Assembly (NCBI GenBank): GCA_934364765.1
Contig: CAKRMO010000053.1
Location: forward strand, 1 to 7,281
Direction: 5' to 3'
DNA from: an uncultured Bacteroidaceae bacterium
GTDB taxonomy: Bacteria; Bacteroidota; Bacteroidia; Bacteroidales; Bacteroidaceae
DNA: 7,281 nucleotides
Part shown: piece after piece, positions 1 to 7,281 of the stretch
Position numbering within the stretch: the stretch's first letter is position 1
How the letters are laid out: every line of letters begins with the position of its first letter
Made by a program: the position numbers and the translations under genes
Notes under the pieces: generated by a model
The model's database searches: none
Told to the model about the DNA's origin: nothing
What the model saw: only the letters and a program-made list of their open reading frames with translations

Positions 1-40
1 ACTGTTGAGTGCCGCCTCGTCCGGTTATGATATGTGTTGT

Positions 41-1642
41 TTATCTTTTGGCTATGGTGATGCCGTCAATGTCGGGTGCGTAGCCGTTGTCGCAGCCAAG
101 GGTGATGGTGTTGTTGCCTTTCTTGAGCGTGCCGCGAACTGTGAGCGTGCTGTATTTTGTGTAGCTGCCTGTGTTAAGGTCTTTGTAGATTACAGGCTGC
201 CCTCCGTTCACCACAATCTTTAGGTAGCGGTTTTCTCCGCAGGCGTAGCGCACGGTTATGTCGTATGTGCCGCCCTTTTCGGAGTAAACGTTTTTCCATT
301 TCATGACGTTTTGCGGCGTGCCGCCGAGGAACATCACCTTCACTCCGCATGAGGCGTTGGCATCGTCGGCATAGCGTACGGTCTGCTTGTCGCCGCCGAG
401 GTCGTTGAAGTTGGGCATATAGGCAGTTCCCGCATTGTAAACGGTGCGCTCAATGCGCTTTCCCTTTACAGTCCACATCTTGACGCTGCGTGCCGGCACG
501 GTTTCGCTTATTTTGCCGTTGAGCACGGGGCCGGCGGTGTGGTGGATGAGGTCGCGTGTTGTGGCTTTGCCTGTCATGTCGATGATTTCGAGGGGAACGT
601 CAAATGTCGCGGGTTCGTCGCCAAGGTTAAGCAAAGCCACGGCGCGTGTGTCGCCGTTGAGCTGCTTGATGTCCTTTACGTATATCATGGAGTTGTTCTT
701 CTGGTAAACGATGTACGCCTGGAGTCCGAGCGGGTCCTGGTTGATGTCGATCAGCTCCTTGTTCTTCATGAGTTCGAGCGACTGGGCGGGTATCTTTGTC
801 ATGTCGCAGCCCACGAGCAGCGGCGAACTCTGTATGCACCAGATTGCCATGTGAACCTCTTCCTCGTTCAGGGGGAGACCCTGCCCGATTTCGAGCATAT
901 CCATGTCGTTGTAATGACCGTCGCCGCAATAAGCGGAGAGGTATTTGTTCTTGCCAATCACATATTTGAACGAGGGCCAGTTTGCCTGGATGTCGCCGCT
1001 TATTCTCCATGAGTCTGCAACGTCCTTGCACCAGGTGCCGGGGTATGCCCAGCGGCAGATGTTGTAGGAAATCTTGCGCCCGAGCTTTTTGCTTTCAGCC
1101 TTAATGGCGTTGCCGATGGCGGTGTATGTGGGTTCTTCCTGAAGTCCGAGGCCTGCCGCGCCGCAGTAGTCAACTTTCACGAAATCGTAGTCCCATTTGT
1201 TGAAATAAAGGTCGCAGTCGGCAGCCTCGTGTCCGTTGAATCCCACGCCGTGTCCGAACTCGGGGTTCTTGAACGAGCCGGATCCGCAGGTGTTTCCTGC
1301 CGCGTCGTTATATATGCCCGGCTTCAGGCCTTTTTTGCGGATGTACTCCGACACGTATTTCATCCCGCGCGGGAAAAGCTCGTCGTTGCTTGTCATGTTG
1401 CCCTGTGCGTCGCGCCCGCCCATATAGCCGTCGTCGATGTTGCAGTAAATGTAGCCGGCATCTTTGAGTCCGGTGGAAACCTGTGCGTCGGCGTTTGCGC
1501 AGATGTTCTTCTCGTTGATGTTGAGTGCGAGCGTGTTCCAGCTGCTCCAGCCCATTACAGGCGGGGCGAACTTTCTGTTTTTTTGTGCGCCCGCACTAAC
1601 TGCAACGAGTAGGGAGGCGCAAATAATCAAAGACTTTTTCAT
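41..1642 (-). CDS. Exported GH27 glycoside hydrolase (alpha-galactosidase type) with C-terminal CBM-like domain
   Basis: The predicted product of 533 aa hydrolyses terminal alpha-linked galactose, by family homology. Residues 1-19 form a Sec signal peptide (MKK, hydrophobic core, cleavage near SAGA|Q20) without a convincing lipobox, so a periplasmic or secreted enzyme is likely. The GH27 barrel spans about 27-310: GWSSWN (31-36), NIDDGY (68-73; D70 and D71 would contact the sugar), KVDYC with likely nucleophile D158, SWRISGD with likely acid/base D217, HYNDMDML (243-250) and INQDPLG (300-306). A beta-sandwich follows (about 311-393), then a CBM6/35-like domain (about 398-531) ending in DIDGITI. 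I chose the start at 1642 over an in-frame ATG at 1708 because it begins the signal peptide and the likely promoter lies between the two. The usual pocket Glu of the C-E-W motif is Arg here (C196-R197-W198), so the exact substrate is uncertain; family assignment is firm. Confidence 0.93.
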   Translation of the reverse strand: MKKSLIICASLLVAVSAGAQKNRKFAPPVMGWSSWNTLALNINEKNICANADAQVSTGLKDAGYIYCNIDDGYMGGRDAQGNMTSNDELFPRGMKYVSEYIRKKGLKPGIYNDAAGNTCGSGSFKNPEFGHGVGFNGHEAADCDLYFNKWDYDFVKVDYCGAAGLGLQEEPTYTAIGNAIKAESKKLGRKISYNICRWAYPGTWCKDVADSWRISGDIQANWPSFKYVIGKNKYLSAYCGDGHYNDMDMLEIGQGLPLNEEEVHMAIWCIQSSPLLVGCDMTKIPAQSLELMKNKELIDINQDPLGLQAYIVYQKNNSMIYVKDIKQLNGDTRAVALLNLGDEPATFDVPLEIIDMTGKATTRDLIHHTAGPVLNGKISETVPARSVKMWTVKGKRIERTVYNAGTAYMPNFNDLGGDKQTVRYADDANASCGVKVMFLGGTPQNVMKWKNVYSEKGGTYDITVRYACGENRYLKIVVNGGQPVIYKDLNTGSYTKYSTLTVRGTLKKGNNTITLGCDNGYAPDIDGITIAKR

Positions 1643-1685
1643 GTTATGGTTATTATAGTGAATTGTTTTCTTGCAGTCTGCCTTG

Positions 1686-1693
1686 CAAATATA
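1686..1693 (-). promoter_or_regulatory. Likely -7 promoter element of the GH27 gene
   Basis: Read on the minus strand the sequence is TATATTTG followed by C, an exact match to the Bacteroidota -7 consensus TAnnTTTG. It lies 43 nt upstream of the chosen start codon, which would give a leader of roughly 40 nt. The -33 TTTG is not well placed: the nearest one (1708-1711, minus strand) is only 14 nt away rather than the usual 19-21, so the -33 half is weak or absent. Confidence 0.55.
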
Positions 1694-1892
1694 ATAAGAT
1701 AATTTCACAAAGATGTTAATGCCGGGCGATTATATATGTGTGAATTTTGCCTGCGCACGTATGTTCCTGTTTAATTTTCCCGAAAATCAGTCCCGCTTTC
1801 TCGTGTGGCACTTTGCGGCAGTACCAGAACGCCCCTTTGTCCGCAAACGTTATTCCCTCCGGTATGTCAACAAGCGAAAGGCTGGTGCAGCC

Positions 1893-1953
1893 GGAAAACT
1901 ACATGGGACGTAGGAAAAACTATGTCCTATGTGGGAAAAATGATGTCTGATAG
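1893..1953. repeat. Three degenerate 20-21 nt direct repeats
   Basis: Three adjacent units each start with a GGAAAA-type block: 1893-1912 (GGAAAACTACATGGGACGTA), 1913-1933 and 1934-1953. The second and third match at 15 of 20 positions when aligned with a 21 nt shift (1910-1929 against 1931-1950). Because each unit also contains sequence complementary to its neighbour, the array folds into hairpins. The arrangement resembles a small dispersed intergenic repeat, but copy number elsewhere cannot be judged from one window. Confidence 0.6.
1899..1934. other. 15-bp imperfect hairpin in the intergenic repeat
   Basis: Bases 1899-1913 pair with 1920-1934 across all 15 positions, with three G-T (G-U) wobbles, around the six-base loop GAAAAA (1914-1919). 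Just upstream, GGCTG (1880-1884) and CAGCC (1888-1892) form a smaller stem with loop GTG. The structure is symmetric enough to form on either strand, though on the minus strand the wobbles become A-C mismatches, which favours the plus-strand RNA. No function can be assigned. Confidence 0.6.
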
Positions 1954-1980
1954 AATCCAGACTACATCAGACCATTTTTT
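1936..1980 (+). terminator. Putative intrinsic terminator without an obvious gene to terminate
   Basis: GTCTGAT (1945-1951) pairs with ATCAGAC (1966-1972) around a 14 nt loop. After a two-base bulge (1943-1944) the stem continues as AAAAATG (1936-1942) with CATTTTT (1973-1979), giving 14 bp in total and ending in six T residues (1975-1980). The A-tract/T-tract base is the usual layout of a bidirectional intrinsic terminator. The stem is only moderately GC-rich. Both flanking genes are transcribed away from it, so its target is unclear. Confidence 0.45.
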
Positions 1981-2453
1981 GACGCTCATAAGGTGTAGAA
2001 AAACAATTTGTTACGTTTTCCGTTCTTTTCGGCTGTATATTTCTGCGACTCAAAACGTTATGTGTGTTTTGCGGTAATTGCGGCGTTGCGGTGAAGTTGG
2101 GCATGGTGTGATGTGGAATTATGGTGTTTTGCAATGAGTACATTAGGAATGGTGCGCAACAAAGCGTGCGTACGATATAAATGCCCTTGCCTGTGGTGAT
2201 GGCTGTGGCTAAAATTGTGTCGTTTCTTATGTAAGCAAAAGAAAAAAGTGCCGCAAGTGTAGTTAAAATAAATTTATGGAGGGTGTTTTGTGTTAAAAAA
2301 ACAAAAGAAAATTGCCGAATAACGACGCGTTATTGTGGCGCGTGAAAAGATAAGTGGTTGGAATTGTGATTGTTGGTTGTTTGCCGCTGTCTTTTGGGGG
2401 TTGTCGGGCGGCGGATGACGTAAGTTCTTTGTGTGGTTAAGTCGCTGAAATTC

Positions 2454-2484
2454 TTTGTAGATACGGAAAATATTTGTAATTTTG
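2454..2484 (+). promoter_or_regulatory. Promoter of the rpsL (str-S10) operon
   Basis: TTTG at 2454-2457 and TAATTTTG at 2477-2484 match the Bacteroidota -33/-7 consensus exactly and are separated by 19 nt, the usual spacing. Transcription should begin near 2488-2491, giving a leader of about 80 nt before rpsL. This is the only well-formed promoter I find upstream of the ribosomal genes; none is seen in the spacers between them. Confidence 0.8.
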
Positions 2485-2495
2485 CAGCTCGAAAT

Positions 2496-2510
2496 GGTGC
2501 ATTGTGCGCC
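2496..2510 (+). promoter_or_regulatory. Short hairpin at the 5' end of the rpsL leader
   Basis: GGTGCA (2496-2501) pairs with TGCGCC (2505-2510) through six pairs, one a G-U wobble, around a TTG loop. It would sit within about the first 25 nt of the transcript. The rest of the leader (2520-2568) is AT-rich and probably unstructured. The hairpin could protect the 5' end or take part in feedback control; it is small enough to be chance. Confidence 0.35.
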
Positions 2511-2568
2511 GTTGAGACTTGGATAAGGATAGAAATATATAATATATAAATAATTAAAATACAGTAAA

Positions 2569-2949
2569 ATGCCTACTATTCAACAATTGGTAAGAAAAGG
2601 CAGAAAGGTCTTGGTGGACAAGAGTAAATCGCCCGCCCTTGATTCGTGCCCCCAGAGGCGTGGGGTGTGCGTGCGTGTTTACACCACTACCCCCAAGAAA
2701 CCTAATTCTGCAATGCGTAAGGTTGCGCGTGTGCGTTTGACGAACTCGAAGGAGGTCAACTCCTACATACCCGGAGAGGGACACAACTTGCAGGAACACA
2801 GCATTGTGCTTGTTCGTGGCGGTCGTGTTAAGGATCTTCCGGGCGTTCGCTACCACATAGTTCGTGGAACGCTCGATACTGCCGGTGTGGCAAACCGCAC
2901 CCAACGCCGCTCCAAGTATGGGGCGAAAAGGCCTAAGGCGTCTAAGTAA
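2569..2949 (+). CDS. rpsL: 30S ribosomal protein S12
   Basis: The 126 aa product is ribosomal protein uS12, which sits at the 30S decoding centre and helps enforce tRNA selection. It starts [12 protein letters not shown] and carries the conserved [13 protein letters not shown] segment (39-51), [17 protein letters not shown] (62-78) and [13 protein letters not shown] (84-96), ending in a short basic tail after GAKRPK. Lysines at 43 and 88 are the wild-type residues at the classical streptomycin-resistance sites; Asp89 is the residue beta-methylthiolated in E. coli. Full family length. There is no Shine-Dalgarno; the start follows an A-rich stretch typical of the phylum. First gene of the operon, 117 nt before rpsG. 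Confidence 0.99.
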   Translation: MPTIQQLVRKGRKVLVDKSKSPALDSCPQRRGVCVRVYTTTPKKPNSAMRKVARVRLTNSKEVNSYIPGEGHNLQEHSIVLVRGGRVKDLPGVRYHIVRGTLDTAGVANRTQRRSKYGAKRPKASK

Positions 2950-3066
2950 GAAATAAATCATTTGGTTTGCGAGGAAGCAAATAGCAGAAGGTTGAGTAAA
3001 CGCTCCCGGCGGGGACGTTGAAGACAAAAATATTAGCAGCCCCAAATCAATTATCGCTAAAACAAA
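2950..3066 (+). promoter_or_regulatory. Structured rpsL-rpsG spacer, candidate S7 feedback site
   Basis: This 117 nt spacer is the second longest interval inside an otherwise fairly tight operon counted by role, and the longest by length. Its main structure is a hairpin at 2999-3019: AACG (2999-3002) pairs with CGTT (3016-3019), C3003 is bulged, TCCC (3004-3007) pairs with GGGA (3012-3015), and the loop is GGCG. A weaker 6-bp hairpin lies at 2965-2982 with loop GAGGAA. No T-tract follows, so it is not an intrinsic terminator. In E. coli the equivalent spacer binds S7 and represses translation; a similar role here is inference from position only. Confidence 0.45.
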
Positions 3067-3543
3067 ATGAGAAAAGCAAAACCAAAGAAACGAGTGATCC
3101 TTCCCGATCCCGTTTTCGGAGACCAGAAGGTTTCCAAGTTTGTGAACCACCTTATGTATGACGGCAAGAAGAATACTTCCTACAAGATATTCTATGCCGC
3201 TCTTGAGATTGTGGGTGAAAAGAACAAGGATGCAGAGAAATCCGCTCTGGAGATATGGAAGTCTGCCCTTGACAAAATCACCCCGCAGGTGGAGGTCAAG
3301 TCCCGCAGGATAGGTGGCGCAACGTTCCAGGTTCCCACCGAAATCCGCCCCGACCGCAAGGAGTCGGTCTCTATGAAGAATATGATCAATTTCGCCCGCA
3401 AGCGCAGTGGCAAGTCCATGGCGGAGAAGCTCGCGGCCGAAATAATGGACGCGTATAACGAGCAGGGCGGTGCATTCAAACGTAAGGAGGATATGCACCG
3501 TATGGCTGAGGCCAACCGTGCGTTCGCACATTTCAGGTTCTAA
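3067..3543 (+). CDS. rpsG: 30S ribosomal protein S7
   Basis: The 158 aa product is uS7, a primary 16S rRNA-binding protein that nucleates assembly of the 30S head and lies near the E-site tRNA and mRNA exit. The N-terminus is highly basic (MRKAKPKKR). The helical core contains [21 protein letters not shown] (14-34), the rRNA-binding beta-hairpin occupies about 76-97 ([20 protein letters not shown]), and the C-terminal part includes [15 protein letters not shown] (144-158). The length matches Bacteroidota S7. The start is preceded by an A-rich stretch (TAAAACAAA) without a Shine-Dalgarno. It ends 22 nt before fusA. Confidence 0.99.
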   Translation: MRKAKPKKRVILPDPVFGDQKVSKFVNHLMYDGKKNTSYKIFYAALEIVGEKNKDAEKSALEIWKSALDKITPQVEVKSRRIGGATFQVPTEIRPDRKESVSMKNMINFARKRSGKSMAEKLAAEIMDAYNEQGGAFKRKEDMHRMAEANRAFAHFRF

Positions 3544-3547
3544 GGTT

Positions 3548-3554
3548 AAAGGAG
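3548..3554 (+). promoter_or_regulatory. Shine-Dalgarno-like site deciding the fusA start
   Basis: AAAGGAG lies 11 nt upstream of the fusA ATG at 3566, just after the rpsG stop. It supports this ATG over upstream in-frame ATGs inside rpsG. It is notable because the other genes in the window start after A-rich sequence with no such motif, as is usual in Bacteroidota. Confidence 0.6.
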
Positions 3555-3565
3555 AGCAATTACAG

Positions 3566-5686
<2,121 letters not shown>

Positions 5687-5693
5687 GAACAAT

Positions 5694-5740
5694 GTTCCGG
5701 GAAGGCGGGGTTAACGAATGACTCTTAACCCCGCCGGAAC
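5694..5740 (+). promoter_or_regulatory. Strong hairpin at the fusA-rpsJ junction
   Basis: GGCGGGGTTAA (5704-5714) pairs perfectly with TTAACCCCGCC (5725-5735) over 11 bp around a 10 nt loop. A second 5-bp stem, GTTCC (5694-5698) with GGAAC (5736-5740), extends it below a five-base bulge (GGGAA). What follows (GGTACACAACATAACAAAACA) has no T-tract, so this is not a standard intrinsic terminator, and no promoter element is visible in the spacer. It sits where the str and S10 operons join. Possible roles are partial attenuation, an RNA processing or 3'-end stabilising site, or a protein-controlled leader for rpsJ; none is proven. Confidence 0.75.
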
Positions 5741-5761
5741 GGTACACAACATAACAAAACA

Positions 5762-6067
5762 ATGAGTCAAAAAATTAGAATCAAATTGAAATCATACGAT
5801 TATTCTTTGGTGGAGAAGTCTGCCGAGAAAATCGTAAAAACGGTTAAGGCGACGGGCGCGATTGTGAGCGGACCTATTCCACTCCCCACCCGCAAGCGTA
5901 TCATCACAGTGAACCGCAGTACCTTTGTAAACAAGAAGGCGCGTGAGCAGTTCGAACTTTCCAGCTACAAACGCCTTATCGACATCTACAGCTCCACTTC
6001 AAAGACAGTGGACGCGCTGATGAAACTTGAACTTCCGTGTGGTGTGGAAGTGGAAATAAAGGTATAG
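5762..6067 (+). CDS. rpsJ: 30S ribosomal protein S10
   Basis: The 101 aa product is uS10, a 30S head protein. In E. coli the same protein is NusE, which with NusB joins the transcription antitermination complex. Conserved segments are IRIKLKSYD (5-13), the extended loop [11 protein letters not shown] (36-46) that reaches into the head, and [12 protein letters not shown] (81-92). [10 protein letters not shown] (56-65) lies in the region where tigecycline and tetracycline resistance changes occur in other bacteria. It is preceded by a 75 nt spacer with a strong hairpin and an A-rich start context, and it ends in TAG, unlike the TAA of the other complete genes here. Confidence 0.99.
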   Translation: MSQKIRIKLKSYDYSLVEKSAEKIVKTVKATGAIVSGPIPLPTRKRIITVNRSTFVNKKAREQFELSSYKRLIDIYSSTSKTVDALMKLELPCGVEVEIKV

Positions 6068-6107
6068 TATAAAAACAGAATACATATCACTCAAACAAAT
6101 TACTGAA

Positions 6108-6725
6108 ATGCCAGGATTATTAGGAAAGAAAATCGGAATGACATCCGTTTTCAGTGCTGATGGCAAGAATGTGCCATGCACTGTTATCGAAGCTGGCCCT
6201 TGTGTAGTTACGCAGGTGAAGAGTGTGGAGAAGGACGGCTATGCTGCCGTTCAGCTTGGCTTCCAGGAGGCAAAGGCTAAGAATACGACCAAGCCCATGG
6301 AAGGACACTTCAAAAAAGCCGGCACAACTCCCAAGCGCCACTTGGCCGAGTTCACAGGTTTTGACAAGGAATTGAATTTAGGCGACATTGTTACCGTTGA
6401 CGTTTTCGAGGGAGCTAACTTCGTTGATGTAACCGGTACGTCCAAGGGACATGGTTTCCAAGGTGTCGTAAAGCGCCACGGCTTCGGTGGCGTGGGCCAG
6501 ACCACTCACGGTCAGGATGACCGTTTGAGAAAGCCGGGTTCCATAGGCGCCTGCTCTTATCCTGCAAAAGTGTTCAAAGGTATGCGCATGGGCGGCCAGA
6601 TGGGTAACGAGCGCGTAACCACACACAATCTGCAGATACTTAAAGTTATTCCTGAGAGCAACCTCTTGCTGATAAAAGGTTCTGTTCCCGGATGCAAAGG
6701 TTCAATCTTAATTCTCAAGAAATAA
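6108..6725 (+). CDS. rplC: 50S ribosomal protein L3
   Basis: The 205 aa product is uL3, an early 23S rRNA-binding protein whose central extension reaches toward the peptidyl transferase centre. It begins [15 protein letters not shown], and contains [19 protein letters not shown] (110-128), [15 protein letters not shown] (133-147), [18 protein letters not shown] (154-171) and a conserved C-terminal [15 protein letters not shown] (185-199). The segment [12 protein letters not shown] replaces the E. coli GQNQTPGKVFKG, so the glutamine methylated there by PrmB is absent. It follows rpsJ by 40 nt with no Shine-Dalgarno. Its stop overlaps the rplD start by one base. Confidence 0.99.
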   Translation: MPGLLGKKIGMTSVFSADGKNVPCTVIEAGPCVVTQVKSVEKDGYAAVQLGFQEAKAKNTTKPMEGHFKKAGTTPKRHLAEFTGFDKELNLGDIVTVDVFEGANFVDVTGTSKGHGFQGVVKRHGFGGVGQTTHGQDDRLRKPGSIGACSYPAKVFKGMRMGGQMGNERVTTHNLQILKVIPESNLLLIKGSVPGCKGSILILKK

Positions 6726-7281
6726 TGGAACTAAGCGTATATAATATAAAAGGAGAAGACACGGGTCGCAAAGTAACACTTGACGACGCCATTTATGGCA
6801 TTGAGCCTAATGACCACGCTATATACCTTGCGGTTAAGCAGTATATGGCAAATCGTCGTCAGGGTACTGCCAAGTCAAAGGAAAGAAGCGAAATAAGCGG
6901 TTCCACCCGTAAGCTCGGCCGTCAGAAAGGCGGTGGCGGGGCACGCCGTGGCGACATCAACTCACCGCTGTTGGTGGGCGGAGCGCGCGTTTTCGGTCCC
7001 AAACCACGCGACTATGGCTTCAAACTCAACAAGAAGGTGAAGGCTCTTGCCCGTCGTTCCGCTCTTAGCTACAAGGCAAAGGAAAACTCAATCATAGTTG
7101 TTGAAGACTTCACGTTTGACGCCCCCAAGACAAAGAGCTATATTGAAATGCTCAACAATCTTAAGGTTAACGACAAGAAATCTCTCGTTGTTCTTCCCGA
7201 TGTTGACCGCAATGTATATCTCTCCGGGCGCAATCTTCAGGGCACCAAGGTAACTGTTGCGAAAACTCTCAACACTTACAT
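6725..7281 (+). CDS. rplD: 50S ribosomal protein L4 (partial, cut by window end)
   Basis: The first 185 codons plus two bases of uL4 are present; Bacteroidales L4 is about 208 aa, so roughly 20 C-terminal residues are missing only because the window ends. The product begins [17 protein letters not shown] and contains [19 protein letters not shown] (52-70), the basic loop that lines the peptide exit tunnel ([13 protein letters not shown] at 65-77; Lys68 aligns with the E. coli macrolide-resistance site), and [18 protein letters not shown] (89-106). In E. coli L4 also represses its own S10 operon. The ATG overlaps the rplC stop as TAATG, suggesting translational coupling. Confidence 0.98.
   Translation, partial: MELSVYNIKGEDTGRKVTLDDAIYGIEPNDHAIYLAVKQYMANRRQGTAKSKERSEISGSTRKLGRQKGGGGARRGDINSPLLVGGARVFGPKPRDYGFKLNKKVKALARRSALSYKAKENSIIVVEDFTFDAPKTKSYIEMLNNLKVNDKKSLVVLPDVDRNVYLSGRNLQGTKVTVAKTLNTY

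Larger units (their letters stand above)
1643..2568. other. Divergent intergenic gap with no convincing gene
   Basis: This gap of about 0.9 kb separates the two divergent transcription units. Short open frames in it (for example 1713-1913, 1747-1950 and 1805-2077 on the plus strand) overlap one another, run through hairpins and repeats, and have no recognisable protein features. The left end holds the GH27 promoter, 1880-1980 holds repeats and hairpins, and 2454-2568 holds the rpsL promoter and leader. Between about 1981 and 2450 I see only weak inverted repeats (CAAAAC/GTTTTG at 2051-2071; ACGCG/CGCGT at 2325-2343). The stretch at about 2345-2440 is noticeably rich in G and T on the plus strand. 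Confidence 0.7.

Noticed and set aside
1..40. Terminator downstream of the GH27 stop codon
   Set aside because: Only 40 bases are available and they show just a short GC-rich complementarity with no T-tract; any terminator would lie outside the window.
1643..1708. Upstream in-frame start at 1708 for the GH27 gene, adding 22 residues
   Set aside because: The extension is not signal-like, the signal peptide begins at the Met at 1642, and the likely -7 promoter element lies inside the extension.
1713..2077. Overlapping plus-strand frames of 66, 67 and 90 codons in the intergenic gap
   Set aside because: They overlap in different frames, run through repeats and hairpins, have no convincing start context, and show no recognisable protein features.
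3470..3565. Upstream extension of fusA by 32 codons into rpsG
   Set aside because: The EF-G family begins at [15 protein letters not shown], and a Shine-Dalgarno-like motif is placed for the ATG at 3566.
5694..5740. Rho-independent terminator between fusA and rpsJ
   Set aside because: The stem is strong but no T-tract follows on either strand, and rpsJ has no promoter of its own in the spacer, so full termination is unlikely.
6749..6757. AAAAGGAGA motif just inside rplD, resembling a ribosome binding site
   Set aside because: No start codon follows at suitable distance; the bases encode conserved residues of the L4 N-terminus (NIKGED).

Overview
The window comes from a chromosome of the phylum Bacteroidota, most likely order Bacteroidales. 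A Muribaculaceae- or Prevotellaceae-like gut bacterium is my guess, but I cannot fix the family from sequence alone. Four things point there: the protein sequences of S12, S7, EF-G, L3 and L4; promoters of the Bacteroidota type (TTTG, about 19 nt, TAnnTTTG); starts preceded by A-rich rather than Shine-Dalgarno sequence; and a ribosomal gene order in which fusA is followed directly by rpsJ with no tuf between them.

Layout. Positions 41-1642 (minus strand) encode an exported glycoside hydrolase family 27 enzyme (alpha-galactosidase type) with a C-terminal carbohydrate-binding-like domain. Its likely -7 promoter element lies just upstream at 1686-1693. Positions 1643-2568 form a divergent, apparently gene-free gap of about 0.9 kb. 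Its left-central part (about 1880-1980) is strongly structured: three degenerate 20-21 nt direct repeats that also fold into a 15-bp imperfect hairpin, followed by a second hairpin with a T-tract that looks like an intrinsic terminator. The right end holds the promoter and a short leader hairpin for the ribosomal operon. From 2569 to the window edge the plus strand carries rpsL (S12), rpsG (S7), fusA (EF-G), rpsJ (S10), rplC (L3) and the first 185 codons of rplD (L4, cut by the window end).

How it works together. The plus-strand genes are the str operon fused to the start of the S10 operon. All supply the translation machinery: S12 and S7 for the 30S decoding and tRNA-exit regions, EF-G for translocation, S10 for the 30S head (and, in other bacteria, antitermination as NusE), and L3 and L4 for 50S assembly and the exit tunnel. 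I see only one convincing promoter, upstream of rpsL. Two strong RNA hairpins lie at the places where regulation is known in other bacteria: the rpsL-rpsG spacer (S7 autoregulation in E. coli) and the spacer before rpsJ (L4-controlled S10 leader in E. coli). Neither is followed by a T-tract. The GH27 gene is functionally unrelated to the ribosomal operon.

I found no tRNA, rRNA, CRISPR array or insertion sequence. The genes are ordinary core genes; the most open questions are the non-coding structures.
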